Source of the DNA: Desulfovibrio cuneatus DSM 11391
GTDB taxonomy: Bacteria; Desulfobacterota; Desulfovibrionia; Desulfovibrionales; Desulfovibrionaceae
Length of the DNA: 64,000 bases
Direction of reading: 5' to 3'
Assembly (NCBI RefSeq): GCF_000430005.1
Contig: NZ_AUCY01000015.1
Coordinates: 46,383-110,382 of the forward strand
The notes beneath the pieces are model-generated. The model searched no databases and was not told where the DNA came from. It worked only from the letters and a program-made list of their open reading frames with translations. The stretch's first letter is position 1. Every line of letters begins with the position of its first letter. Positions 53,529 to 62,565 of this stretch are shown one piece after another. The position numbers and the translations under genes were made by a program.

Positions 53529-56282
53529 ATGTCTCGAAATCAGGAAAAAGGCATACAGGAATATGCTGAAGGCAGTTGGCTTGGCCGGGAACTTCTAGGC
53601 CTTGTTGCCATATTTTTTGGCCTGTTGCTGTTGCTGAGCCTTGCCACCTTTGACGCCAGGGACCCCTGGCTAAACCAGGTAATTAGTGGAAAAATTACCA
53701 CGGTGCATAATAAGGCAGGGCTTTTTGGTTCATACACTGGCGGCATGCTGTTTGATGCTTTTGGCATTGCTGCGTGGATGGTGCCATTTTATTTTTTCTT
53801 TATGGGCGCACGTCGCATCCTTGGTTCCCAGGGGTGGCCCTGGTGGCGCTGGGTGGGCGTTGTGCTGCTTGGGCTGTGCTTTGCCATTGCCGGGGCCGCA
53901 CGCGACGCCCAAATGCTGCAAGCTGCCACCGCAGGTTCCAGCGTTTCCAACCATGGCGGCGGGTTGCTTGGCTACATGCTGTACACAGGCCTTGTGGGCT
54001 GGTTAAGCCCCACGGGCACCATGCTTGTGTGGCTCTTTTCCTTGCTGCTTTCAGTGCAAATGCTTGTGGGCTTTTCCTGGCTTGGGGTTGTGGTGGGGTT
54101 TGCCAAAGGGGTGTGGCTTACGTGCACAACCCTTGCGGGGGACATGGCTGATTCCTTGAATCAGCGCCAAGACCCTCTTGCGCTTCCCAACACCGCTTCC
54201 CCTAGCTCTGAACAGGGACCAAGGGAAGAAGCTGCCCAGGATTATGAGTCTGTTGACCAGGCTACCCCAGGGCAACCCACTGCGTCAGAACAATTTTCCT
54301 ATGCAGCCAATGGCGCGCCACTGGCTGTGCCCACTGCCACGGCCCCTGCTGGGGCAAAACGGTGGAGCCTTATGTCACTCTTTGCCAAGCTGGGAGCCAG
54401 AAAAGAAGGGCGACAGCACAGCAACGATTTGCCCTTACTGGAAATTGCCGTAGACGAGCCAGAAGGCACACCGCCCTGGCTGCGCGACTTTGAATCCGGC
54501 AGGCATGGTGTACATGCGGAAGAATCCATGCCGCATGCACATTTTGTGGAAGAGCAGGCGTGGCAGGCAAGCCCCCATGTGTTGCCTAATGCCACTACAA
54601 CGCAGGAAGCACCTGCATTTACGGCCGAAGAACTAACCACTGCCATGCAGCAGGCCGTGCCAGCCATGCCCGCCTCCCCTGAGGCCACGGCAGCCCGGCA
54701 ACCTGTACCCCTTGCCCCCAAAGTACAAACCACGGAAGCTGACGCGGCTTCAAAGCATATGGAAGCCCCCGCAGCCCCGCAACTTGCAGCGCCTGAGGCA
54801 AAAGACACGCCGCCTTCACGCCTGTCCAGTATTTTTACCCGCAAAGCCAAAATTCCCCTGCCTGGGGCAGAGCTTTTGGAGGGAATAGATACCCAACGCC
54901 CCTTGGCAAACAAGGCCATGCTGGAACAAAAGGGCAAAACCCTTATGACCTGCCTGAAGGATTTTGGCATTCAGGGCGAGCTTGTGGGCATTACTCCCGG
55001 CCCAGTGGTCACCATGTTTGAGGTGCGCCCAGCCCCCGGCGTGCGTGTTTCACGCATTGCCAACCTGAGCGACGACCTGGCCCTGGCGCTTAAATCCATT
55101 GCCGTGCGTGTGCAGGCCCCTATTCCAGGCACAGACACCGTGGGTATTGAAATTCCTAATGATGTGCGGGAAACCGTGTGCTTCAAGGAGCTTATTTCCT
55201 CACGCCTGTTTCAGCAAACCACCATGCGCTTGCCATTGGCCCTGGGGAAAGATATTTCCGGTGCATCCTATGTGGCAGACCTTGCCGCCATGCCCCACTT
55301 GCTGGTGGCCGGGGCCACTGGGGCAGGCAAAAGCGTAGGCATTAACTCCATTTTGCTTTCCTTGCTGTACAAGGCCCGGCCTGAAGAGGTTAAGTTGCTG
55401 CTGGTTGACCCAAAACGGGTAGAAATGGCTATTTATGCCGACCTGCCCCACCTGGTACACCCGGTGGTAACAGAAATGAGCCTTGCCAAAAACGCCCTGG
55501 ACTGGGCCGTTTCGGAAATGGACAAACGCTATACCGACCTTGCCAGGGCAGGGGTGCGCAATATTGCTGATTACAATACAAAGCTGGCAGGGCTGAAAGG
55601 CAATATGCCGGATGAACTTATTGGCCTTGCCCCCATGCCCTACCTTGTGCTGGTTATTGACGAACTGGCAGACCTTATGCTTGTGGGTTCCAAGGAAGTG
55701 GAAACCAGCATTGTACGCCTTGCCCAGCTTGCCAGGGCCGCAGGCATTCACCTTATTCTGGCAACCCAGCGCCCCAGTGTGGACGTGGTTACCGGGCTTA
55801 TTAAAGCCAACTTCCCGTGCCGTATCGCTTTTCAGGTAACTTCCAAGCACGACTCGCGCACAATTTTGGACGCCGTGGGAGCGGAGTACTTGCTGGGCAA
55901 AGGGGACATGCTGTTCAAACCCTCTGGCGGGAAATTTTTGCGTTTGCACGGCGCGTTTGTGAGTGACAAAAACGTGAATACCGTGTGTGATTACTGGCGG
56001 GCCAGGCAGAAACCGGAATATCATGTGGACTTTACCGAGTGGGGCGGGGATGACCCCTTTGAAGGGGGCGGTTCCGGCAATGGCGGCGACGACGTAAGCG
56101 GCGACCCATTGTATGGCGAATCCTGCGAGTTTGTCCGCCAGCAAGGCAAAGTGTCCATTTCCCTTATTCAGCGGCGCTTTCGCATTGGCTTTAACAAGGC
56201 CGCCCGTTTTGTGGACCAAATGGAACACGACGGCATTGTGACCCCGGCGGATGGCAGCCGCCCCCGTCAGGTCATTCGGTAG
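53529..56282 (+). CDS. ftsK: DNA translocase FtsK
   Basis: 917 residues from the ATG at 53529. Four N-terminal transmembrane helices (about 25-180), a Pro/Ala/Glu-rich linker (about 190-470), the alpha/beta motor (GATGAGKSVGINSILL Walker A, LVIDELADLM Walker B, ATQRPSVDVVTGLIKANFP) and the DNA-sorting gamma winged helix (VSISLIQRRFRIGFNKAARF). It coordinates chromosome dimer resolution with division. A family A element begins right after its TAG. Confidence 0.96.
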   Translation: MSRNQEKGIQEYAEGSWLGRELLGLVAIFFGLLLLLSLATFDARDPWLNQVISGKITTVHNKAGLFGSYTGGMLFDAFGIAAWMVPFYFFFMGARRILGSQGWPWWRWVGVVLLGLCFAIAGAARDAQMLQAATAGSSVSNHGGGLLGYMLYTGLVGWLSPTGTMLVWLFSLLLSVQMLVGFSWLGVVVGFAKGVWLTCTTLAGDMADSLNQRQDPLALPNTASPSSEQGPREEAAQDYESVDQATPGQPTASEQFSYAANGAPLAVPTATAPAGAKRWSLMSLFAKLGARKEGRQHSNDLPLLEIAVDEPEGTPPWLRDFESGRHGVHAEESMPHAHFVEEQAWQASPHVLPNATTTQEAPAFTAEELTTAMQQAVPAMPASPEATAARQPVPLAPKVQTTEADAASKHMEAPAAPQLAAPEAKDTPPSRLSSIFTRKAKIPLPGAELLEGIDTQRPLANKAMLEQKGKTLMTCLKDFGIQGELVGITPGPVVTMFEVRPAPGVRVSRIANLSDDLALALKSIAVRVQAPIPGTDTVGIEIPNDVRETVCFKELISSRLFQQTTMRLPLALGKDISGASYVADLAAMPHLLVAGATGAGKSVGINSILLSLLYKARPEEVKLLLVDPKRVEMAIYADLPHLVHPVVTEMSLAKNALDWAVSEMDKRYTDLARAGVRNIADYNTKLAGLKGNMPDELIGLAPMPYLVLVIDELADLMLVGSKEVETSIVRLAQLARAAGIHLILATQRPSVDVVTGLIKANFPCRIAFQVTSKHDSRTILDAVGAEYLLGKGDMLFKPSGGKFLRLHGAFVSDKNVNTVCDYWRARQKPEYHVDFTEWGGDDPFEGGGSGNGGDDVSGDPLYGESCEFVRQQGKVSISLIQRRFRIGFNKAARFVDQMEHDGIVTPADGSRPRQVIR

Positions 56283-56407
56283 GGAAACGCTCATTTTTTC
56301 CGTTTGGCTTCGTTATTCGCCTTTTTTGAGGTAGGGCAGGACAAAAGAGTCCAGCCCCACCTCAAAAAAACTCGTGCCTTGCCAAACAAAAAAACTGAGC
56401 ATTTCCC
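56283..56407 (+). repeat. Family A element, full copy after ftsK
   Basis: It begins directly after the ftsK TAG (GGAAACGCTCATTTTTTCC) and ends GAGCATTTCCC with an A-run. Inner stem CCTTTTTTGAGGT / ACCTCAAAAAA and core GGGCAGGACAAAAGAGTCC. This is one of the cleanest examples: the whole element can fold into one long hairpin. Confidence 0.9.
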
Positions 56408-56524
56408 AAAACACTGCGTTTTTATGGGGGCAGTGTTCCCCAAAAAAACATTGTGAATACAGTTCAGTAAAAGAAAAGCTGATTCAATAACAGCTTTAAT
56501 AACTATATAACATAAGGGGGGGCA

Positions 56525-57202
56525 ATGCCCATCCGTCTTTTATTATCCGTGGCCTTTGTGTGCCTGTTGGCCCTGCCTGCCAATGCGGCCCCTGCGGCCA
56601 ACATCACCGCAAGCCTGCAACAGAAGTATGACACTATTTCCAGCATGGAAGCCAAGTTTTCCCAAACCATTATCCACAAGGAAAGTGGGGCCAAGGAAAC
56701 GCGCACAGGCACGTTGTACTTTAAAAAGCCCTTGTTGGTGCGGTGGGAAGCTGAAAAGCCCACCAAAGAACTGCTTGTGGTGGGGGAAAATGCTATTTGG
56801 AACGTCTTCCCGGATGAAGAGGTGGCCTACAAGTACCCTGTGAGCATGGTGCATGACACGCACAATATTTTCCGGGTTATTACTGGCGGTTCCCGCCTTG
56901 AGCAAGACTTTACCGTGGAGAACAAGGGCATGGAAAACGGCCTTGTGCGCCTTAACCTGTTCCCCCTGGAGCCTGTACAAAGCCTGGTGGAAGCAGTGTT
57001 TTGGGTAGACCCGAAGACCATGCTTATCCAAAAATTTCGCATTACCGACTTTTACGGCAACCACAACGACATTACCATGACCAGTTACAAGCTGGATGGC
57101 AAAGTGGCCGCCTCCCAATTTGCCTATGCGCCGGAAAAAGGATTTATGGTGGAAGACCGCACCCAGAACAACGGGGCACCGCGTAAAAACTTTTTGCAAT
57201 AA
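56525..57202 (+). CDS. lolA: Outer-membrane lipoprotein carrier protein LolA
   Basis: 225 residues. Signal peptide MPIRLLLSVAFVCLLALPANA with cleavage before APAAN. The mature protein has the LolA half-barrel pattern: ASLQQKYDTISSMEAKFSQT, GTLYFKKPLLVRWEAEKP and FWVDPKTMLIQKFRITDFYG. It carries lipoproteins from the inner membrane to the outer membrane. ATAAGGGGGG precedes the ATG. A gene for its LolB partner is not here. The small protein and the membrane protein that follow lie in the same run. Confidence 0.92.
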   Translation: MPIRLLLSVAFVCLLALPANAAPAANITASLQQKYDTISSMEAKFSQTIIHKESGAKETRTGTLYFKKPLLVRWEAEKPTKELLVVGENAIWNVFPDEEVAYKYPVSMVHDTHNIFRVITGGSRLEQDFTVENKGMENGLVRLNLFPLEPVQSLVEAVFWVDPKTMLIQKFRITDFYGNHNDITMTSYKLDGKVAASQFAYAPEKGFMVEDRTQNNGAPRKNFLQ

Positions 57203-57217
57203 CCATAGGGGGAACCC

Positions 57218-57409
57218 ATGGCAGCATTACGCTTTGCCTACATAAAAGAATTGGAAGACTACTTTACTTCCGGCACGTTTGCCGAAGATTTTATGAATTC
57301 ACCGGAAGACCGCCGCCATGAAATGCTGGAATTTGCAGAAGCACTTATGGATGCGGCGGAAAAAGCGGATGAAGCGGTCACCAAAATTATATTCCGCAAG
57401 GTTGAATAA
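57218..57409 (+). CDS. Small acidic helical protein, unknown
   Basis: 63 residues, acidic and helical (FAYIKELEDYFTSGTFAEDF, HEMLEFAEALMDAAEKADEA). No signal, cysteines or metal motif. AGGGGG lies just before the ATG. It starts 15 bp after lolA and ends 52 bp before a membrane protein on the same strand, so the three are probably one transcript. It could be a soluble partner of the membrane protein. Function not recognised. Confidence 0.6.
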   Translation: MAALRFAYIKELEDYFTSGTFAEDFMNSPEDRRHEMLEFAEALMDAAEKADEAVTKIIFRKVE

Positions 57410-57461
57410 CGAGCAAGAGACCTTGCACATTGTGCAAAACTCTTCATAAAGGCATTACTGT

Positions 57462-58247
57462 ATGGCGGAATTCTGGTTTCATGTGTTTCGCAACTGGGCA
57501 GATTACTTCCCATTGCTCCCTGCATTGCTTTGGTTTGGGGCAGGGGTTATTTTTGTTGTGCTGGCAGGTTTTTGGGGGCTTTTTCGCCGCAATTGGGGTG
57601 TTCACCGGGTGTTCACCGGGTTGTATTATATTTATATCCCGCTTGTTTTCTTCCTCATCAGCTTGTTGCATTACTGGGTGAACGACCTGGAAAAAGCCAT
57701 GTTTTTGGCTCTGGACCAGTCCAGGCAATCCATTAGCGCCACAGCCACCAGCAATGCCCAGCAAGCGTTGGCTCCTTTCATGAAAGTGAATGCCCCCCAC
57801 ACGTTGTACGACCTGCAAGCTATAGGTGCCGCCTTTGCAGCCTCCTTAAGTGAGCAATACAGCGTGCCCGTGCCCCTGGAAAAGGTTATGGTAGCAGATG
57901 TGGTGGAAATAGATATTCCTACCTATTTCCGAGATATTTCCCAAGATATACAGCATTTGTTTGCCGCACAAATGGCTACAGCCATGCAAGAACGCCTGGC
58001 CAAAACCCTGGATGGCAGCTCGCAGGTTTCCCCTAAAGGGGTGCTTGACTTCTGGAACAGTTCATTCAAGGCAGACCTGGAACAAGGCCTTGCCGTGGAA
58101 ACAGCCCAAGCGGTGTTGCAGGAATTGTTTGTTTCCATTCGTCAACACCTGTACCCCTTATGGGTTCTGCTGGTTGCCCCGCCCATCGTGGAAACACTGC
58201 TCTTTTTTCTGTTCCGGCGCAAACCCAGGGAAATACGCATGAAATAG
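57462..58247 (+). CDS. Membrane protein of unknown function
   Basis: 261 residues. Two N-terminal transmembrane helices (about 18-40 and 52-70), a large region of about 130 residues without cysteines, and a C-terminal helix (LYPLWVLLVAPPIVETLLFFL) followed by a basic tail. I do not recognise a family. The middle region is helical (AMFLALDQSRQSISATATSN, AAQMATAMQERLAKTL). The ATG at 57462 has a weak AAAGG site. A strong terminator follows, closing the ftsK-side run. Link to LolA is only positional. Confidence 0.7.
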   Translation: MAEFWFHVFRNWADYFPLLPALLWFGAGVIFVVLAGFWGLFRRNWGVHRVFTGLYYIYIPLVFFLISLLHYWVNDLEKAMFLALDQSRQSISATATSNAQQALAPFMKVNAPHTLYDLQAIGAAFAASLSEQYSVPVPLEKVMVADVVEIDIPTYFRDISQDIQHLFAAQMATAMQERLAKTLDGSSQVSPKGVLDFWNSSFKADLEQGLAVETAQAVLQELFVSIRQHLYPLWVLLVAPPIVETLLFFLFRRKPREIRMK

Positions 58248-58330
58248 TCGACGTGTAAAAAGGCCACTCGTTTTTTACCCTCGACTCAGTAAGGTCTGGG
58301 CAGGTTGTGTGGTTTGCAATAAGAAAGAAC

Positions 58331-58369
58331 AAGGCAGAAGGTAAGGGGATGCCCTGCCTTCTGCCTTTT
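58331..58369 (+). terminator. Terminator after membrane protein
   Basis: An 11-bp stem AAGGCAGAAGG / CCTTCTGCCTT with a 15-nt loop, then TTTTC. It ends the lolA-side transcript and separates it from the convergent ABC ATPase gene. Confidence 0.9.
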
Positions 58370-58424
58370 CGATTGTTGTTGCCAGCCATATGCGTACGGC
58401 ACACCGTAAAAAAGGCTTTTGCCC

Positions 58425-59291
58425 TTACTTTTCGTACGGTTTTACGCCATATTCCTGCACTTGGTGGGCAAGGGCCGTAGGGGTGCCCAACAAAGGGGGC
58501 AGCACGGGGTGCAAAAACAAAAAGTCATTAGCCAGTCCTGCAAATGGGTCAAGGTCGTGGGTGCTGAGTACCACACACACGCCGTTCTGGCGGCAGGTTG
58601 CCACCAGCCCCAGTAGTTCCCCCACAGCGGGGTAGTCCAGCCCGCTTAAGGGTTCATCCAGCAGTAGCAGGCTTGGGCCGCGCAACAGGGCCGCAGCAAG
58701 GCACAGCTTGCGTTTTTGCCCGTAAGAAAGGTGCTGTACAGGGGTATTCCACATATCTTCCAGGGCAAAGGGCCGCAACATGGTGCGCGCTTGTGCCTCT
58801 GCCAGGGCCACGGCCTGGCGCTTTTCCCCTGTAGCCTTTTGGGCAAGGGGCAAGGCCGTCAGCAGCATATCTTCCCCCACGGTACTGCCTATTATTTGCA
58901 TATCTGCATCTTGCAGCACCAGGGCGCTGTGTTCACGCAGGGCAGAACCGTAAAGGGAGTTGGGGGGTATTTGGGGCAGGGGGCTTTCCTGCTGTGTTGC
59001 CTGGGGGTGGGGTTTTGCCGGGACAAGGGCAATGGTGCCCGCTTGTGGTTCCATAATGCCAGCCAGAAGGCACAGCAAGGTTGTTTTGCCGCACCCATTC
59101 ATGCCAGCAAGGCACAGCAGCCCCCCGCAAGGTAAAGAAATGTTGAGGTTACTATACAGCGCCTTGCCCGTGCCTGGGTGACCAAATGCAAGGCCTGTTA
59201 CATACAGCCCCATGGGCAACTCCGGGGGAACAAGGGAAGGGGCTTCCCGTTGGGGGGCCATATGCAGGGGGGAAAGAGGGGGTGCTACCAC
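58425..59291 (-). CDS. ABC transporter ATP-binding protein, ECF/CbiO-like
   Basis: 288 residues from the GTG at 59291 (an ATG at 59261 is possible). Walker A GMNGCGKTTLL, signature LSYGQKRK, Walker B LLLLDEPLSG, and H-loop STHD. The signature is LSYGQ rather than LSGGQ. It overlaps bioY by 7 bp. In biotin ECF systems the A component is BioM, so biotin uptake is the likely role. The transmembrane T component (BioN/EcfT) is absent nearby. Confidence 0.88.
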   Translation of the reverse strand: MVAPPLSPLHMAPQREAPSLVPPELPMGLYVTGLAFGHPGTGKALYSNLNISLPCGGLLCLAGMNGCGKTTLLCLLAGIMEPQAGTIALVPAKPHPQATQQESPLPQIPPNSLYGSALREHSALVLQDADMQIIGSTVGEDMLLTALPLAQKATGEKRQAVALAEAQARTMLRPFALEDMWNTPVQHLSYGQKRKLCLAAALLRGPSLLLLDEPLSGLDYPAVGELLGLVATCRQNGVCVVLSTHDLDPFAGLANDFLFLHPVLPPLLGTPTALAHQVQEYGVKPYEK

Positions 59292-59902
59292 TTGCCCGCC
59301 AGCCCGCGCTTACGCAGCACTCGAAAAAATAAACTTGCCAAAGCCACTTTGGGTAGCCCCAGGGGCAAAAAAGGTGTTACACCAAGGGCAATGGCTTTTT
59401 CCATGGGCCAGCCAAGGCGCGCAACCATCCACAGCACGCCGCAAGTATACAGTATAAGCATTCCGAGCGCGGCAGGGGCAAAGGCAAGGCCCACCACCTT
59501 GGCACTAAGGGCAAGGCTTTCACGTTCTTCCACGCTGGCGGTTACAGGCGGTTCCGGGGCATAGCGTTGCACAAGGCGTGCCCCCACCCCGGCAAAAAAA
59601 GCAAGAAACAGGAAGCCCACAAGGTAACCCCCGGTGGGGCCAAGCAAATGGGCAAAGCCGGACCGCCCGCCAGAAAATACGGGCAACCCCAGCAGCCCAG
59701 CGACAATATACAGGGCCACGGCATATACCCCGTAACGCGGGCCAAGCACAAAACCGGCAAGGCAAACAAATAGTTCCTGAAACGTTATGGGCACAGGGCC
59801 AATTTGCACGTGCAGCAAGGCACCTGCGGTTATCAGGGCTGCCATAAGCGCAGTAACGCTCATGCGGTGCAAAGTTTCCACAGGGGAAAAGGGGGTGACC
59901 AT
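59285..59902 (-). CDS. bioY: Biotin transporter S component BioY
   Basis: 205 residues, about six transmembrane helices. BioY marks: MAALITAGALLHVQIGPVPI, GFVLGPRYGVYAVALYIVAG, and GGRSGFAHLLGPTGGYLVGF. BioY binds biotin and can work alone or in an ECF complex. AAGGAAA precedes the ATG. It leads a two-gene unit with the ATPase (7-bp overlap). The C-terminal part of the protein is longer than in some members. No BirA operator was recognised in its leader. Confidence 0.9.
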   Translation of the reverse strand: MVTPFSPVETLHRMSVTALMAALITAGALLHVQIGPVPITFQELFVCLAGFVLGPRYGVYAVALYIVAGLLGLPVFSGGRSGFAHLLGPTGGYLVGFLFLAFFAGVGARLVQRYAPEPPVTASVEERESLALSAKVVGLAFAPAALGMLILYTCGVLWMVARLGWPMEKAIALGVTPFLPLGLPKVALASLFFRVLRKRGLAGKW

Positions 59903-59983
59903 ACTTCACATTTCCTTATGGGTAGTGTAATGGGGTGCCATGGTTTGCCTGCATACCCAAAGCTAGGCCATTGCAAAATAGTA

Positions 59984-60688
59984 TTGAGCAGACATTCCCT
60001 TGTACCTATACCTATTGAAAAAACGGATTGCAAGCTTGTGAACGGCGCTTATATAGAAGTTCCTGCCGGGGGCCGCACATGGCGGCTGCACCGCCCGGCC
60101 GATTTGGAAGCCCTGTGGAACACCATGGGCACAGACGAATTTGGTGACGATGAGCGCCTGCCCTACTGGGTGGAACTGTGGCCTGCCAGCCTTGGCCTTG
60201 CGGCGCTGCTGCAAGAAAATGCCGCAGCCATTCAGGGCAAGTGCTGCCTTGACCTTGGCTGCGGCCTTGGGCTGACTGCCCTTGTGGGGGCCAGCCATGG
60301 GGCACGGGTGCTGGGCATGGACTACGAACCCCCAGCCTTGCACTATGCTGCCATGAATGCCAGGGAAAACAGCATTTCGGGCGTGGCCTGGGTGGCAGGC
60401 GACTGGCGCTACCCCCCTGTGGTGCAGCATGGGTTTGACGTGCTATGGGGCGGTGATATTATGTATGAAGCCCGCTTTGTAGGCCCTGTGTTCCGCTTTC
60501 TGGAACACGCCCTTGCCCCTGGTGGCTGGGCCTGGGTGGCTGAACCTGGGCGCAATATATTCCCGGCATTTCAGCAAGCCCTGGCCCACGGTGGCTGGCA
60601 GGCAGGCAGGGTGGCAAAGCATACCGTACCTGCCATGCACGGTAAAGGCTCTGTTGGGGTGGACCTGTGGCGCATTTCCCGCAAATAG
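59984..60688 (+). CDS. Class I SAM-dependent methyltransferase (METTL/lysine type)
   Basis: About 234 residues if started at the TTG at 59984. An alternative start is GTG 60038, and longer starts overlap the bioY promoter. None has a good ribosome site. SAM motif I is CCLDLGCGLGLTALVG, motif II about VLGMDYEPPALHYA, and motif post-II is DVLWGGDIMYE. The arrangement resembles the METTL20/23-type protein methyltransferases. Substrate unknown. A truncated family A element begins right after its stop. Confidence 0.75.
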   Translation: MSRHSLVPIPIEKTDCKLVNGAYIEVPAGGRTWRLHRPADLEALWNTMGTDEFGDDERLPYWVELWPASLGLAALLQENAAAIQGKCCLDLGCGLGLTALVGASHGARVLGMDYEPPALHYAAMNARENSISGVAWVAGDWRYPPVVQHGFDVLWGGDIMYEARFVGPVFRFLEHALAPGGWAWVAEPGRNIFPAFQQALAHGGWQAGRVAKHTVPAMHGKGSVGVDLWRISRK

Positions 60689-60745
60689 GGAACCGCTGAT
60701 TTATTCCGTTTGGCGGTGTTGCTTCATGTTTTCCGTTCGGGCTTT
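60689..60745 (+). repeat. Family A half-copy after methyltransferase gene
   Basis: Directly after TAG: GGAACCGCTGATTTATTCCG, then TTTGGCGGTGTTGCTTC and TTTTCC. The distal half is absent. A hairpin with CACAGG/CCTGTG arms (about 60757-60778) follows and may be unrelated. Confidence 0.7.
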
Positions 60746-60827
60746 GTGAAGATGCACAGGCAGCAAAGCTACCTGTGCCGCCGAAGCATCTACGCCGCCG
60801 CCGGAGCGAAAATAAGGAGAGTTTAGC

Positions 60828-61247
60828 ATGAGTAATATAACCCGCTTTGGCGTTTCGCTAGACGAAACGCTGCTCGGAGAATTTGACGCCCTGTGTGAGA
60901 AGCGCGGTTATCCTAACCGGTCTGAGGCCATTCGTGATCTTATCCGCAAATCGCTCGTGGAAGAAGAGTGGCAGGATAAAGACACAGAAGTGGCTGCCAC
61001 CCTTACCCTTATTTATGACCACCATAGAAGTGACCTGGCCCAGCGCATAACTGCCGTGCAGCATGAAGAGCACCATATGGTAATAACCACCCTGCATGTG
61101 CACCTGGACCACAACAACTGCCTTGAAGTTATCGTTTTGAAAGGAAAAGTTGAAATGATTCGATCGTTTGCAGAACGGTTGACCTCCACCAAAGGTGTGG
61201 TATACGGCAACCTTTCCCTGGCCACCATGGCCAACAGGCTGCGGTAG
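60828..61247 (+). CDS. nikR: Nickel-responsive transcriptional regulator NikR
   Basis: 139 residues. An N-terminal ribbon-helix-helix ([33 protein letters not shown]) and a C-terminal ACT-like nickel domain. Nickel ligands in place: H79, H90, H92 and C98 ([15 protein letters not shown]). AATAAGGAGAG precedes the ATG. It should repress nickel-uptake genes at high nickel. It is 4 bp before folE2, in one operon with folE2, trmL and cbiB. A NikR box was not clearly recognised upstream. Confidence 0.94.
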   Translation: MSNITRFGVSLDETLLGEFDALCEKRGYPNRSEAIRDLIRKSLVEEEWQDKDTEVAATLTLIYDHHRSDLAQRITAVQHEEHHMVITTLHVHLDHNNCLEVIVLKGKVEMIRSFAERLTSTKGVVYGNLSLATMANRLR

Positions 61248-61251
61248 CTTC

Positions 61252-62040
61252 ATGCAAGACATGCAAAGCCAGCAGGCCGAAATTCCCATGCCCATAGACA
61301 GGGTGGGGGTGCGTTGCATTCGCATTCCTCTTACCATTAGCGACAGGGCAAGCGGTAGCCAGCACACCGTGGCGGAAGTGTCCCTTGATGTTGACCTGCC
61401 CGCGCACTTTAAAGGGACGCACATGAGCCGCTTTCTGGAAGCATTGGAAGGCTGGCAGGAAGACCTGGGCTACCATAACCTGAAGAACTTGCTGGAAAAT
61501 GTACGGGAACGGCTGTGTGCCCAGCGGGCTCATGCGGTATTCCAGTTTCCCTTTTTCATGCGGAAAAAAGCGCCTGCCACTGGGGCAGAAGGGGTGCAAG
61601 GGTATGACTGCACCCTTAAAGGAACACTTGAGGCGACCAAAAAACCGCATTTGGAACTGCAAGTGGTGGTGCCTGTAATGACCGTATGCCCGTGTTCCAA
61701 GGCCATTAGCCGTGAAGGGGCACACAGCCAGCGGGCAGATGTGCGCATTGCCGTTACCCTGAAAGGGTTTAGCTGGCTGGAAGAATTTATTGAAATAGCA
61801 GAGCAGGCAGCCTCTTCCCCCACCTATCCGCTCATAAAGCGCCAGGATGAAAAATTTGTGACGGAAAGCGCCTTTGCCAACCCCATGTTTGTGGAAGACG
61901 TGGTGCGCAGTGCGGCGCAACAACTGGAAGCACACCCCCAGGTGCAGTGGTTCCGGGTGGAAGTGGAAAGCTATGAATCCATCCACGCGCACAACGCCTT
62001 TGCCCTTATTGAACGCCACTGCGAACGCAAAGAGGCATAA
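61252..62040 (+). CDS. folE2: GTP cyclohydrolase FolE2 (GCYH-IB)
   Basis: 262 residues. It makes dihydroneopterin triphosphate for folate and queuosine. Motifs: [42 protein letters not shown] with C146 and C148, and GAHSQRAD. Type IB enzymes use Mn, Fe or Zn loosely and are often zinc-independent. It lies 4 bp after nikR. The ATG at 61252 was chosen, since the longer frame overlaps nikR. Confidence 0.93.
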   Translation: MQDMQSQQAEIPMPIDRVGVRCIRIPLTISDRASGSQHTVAEVSLDVDLPAHFKGTHMSRFLEALEGWQEDLGYHNLKNLLENVRERLCAQRAHAVFQFPFFMRKKAPATGAEGVQGYDCTLKGTLEATKKPHLELQVVVPVMTVCPCSKAISREGAHSQRADVRIAVTLKGFSWLEEFIEIAEQAASSPTYPLIKRQDEKFVTESAFANPMFVEDVVRSAAQQLEAHPQVQWFRVEVESYESIHAHNAFALIERHCERKEA

Positions 62041-62058
62041 TTTACTTCTGGAACCCCT

Positions 62059-62553
62059 ATGCACATTGTTCTTTTTGAACCGGAAATTCCGCCCAACACA
62101 GGCAACATAGCACGGCTTTGTGCTGCCACCTGCACAGAACTGCACCTTATTGAACCCCTTGGGTTCAGCCTTGAAGACAAATATATGAAGCGGGCCGGGC
62201 TGGATTACTGGCCTCATGCGCGCGTTTCGGTGTGGCCCAATTTTGCTGCCTATTGTGCCGGGGCCGGGGCAACAAAGCGCCTTGTGGCCACCAGCAGCCG
62301 GGGCGGGCAGGCTGTGCACCAGTTTGCCTTTAGCCGGGAAGACGCCCTGGTATTCGGCCCGGAAACGCGAGGCCTGCCACCGGAAGTGATTGCCCAAACA
62401 GCCCACCGGGTGCGCATTCCCATTTGGGGGCAGGTGCGCAGCCTGAACCTTTCCACTGCCGCAGGCATTGTGCTGTATCAGGCCCTTGCTATGACCGGGC
62501 TGTTAGACAGCGTTGATACTTCTGCTCAGGAATCTTCTCCGCCTACACCATAA
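62059..62553 (+). CDS. trmL: tRNA (cytidine/uridine-34-2'-O)-methyltransferase TrmL
   Basis: 164 residues, a SPOUT knot protein. IVLFEPEIPPNTGNIARLC, VFGPETRGLP, and RIPIWGQVRSLNLSTAAGI are the three family motifs. It methylates the wobble ribose of tRNA-Leu. It starts 18 bp after folE2 and ends 12 bp before cbiB. Confidence 0.94.
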   Translation: MHIVLFEPEIPPNTGNIARLCAATCTELHLIEPLGFSLEDKYMKRAGLDYWPHARVSVWPNFAAYCAGAGATKRLVATSSRGGQAVHQFAFSREDALVFGPETRGLPPEVIAQTAHRVRIPIWGQVRSLNLSTAAGIVLYQALAMTGLLDSVDTSAQESSPPTP

Positions 62554-62565
62554 GGAACTACGCCT

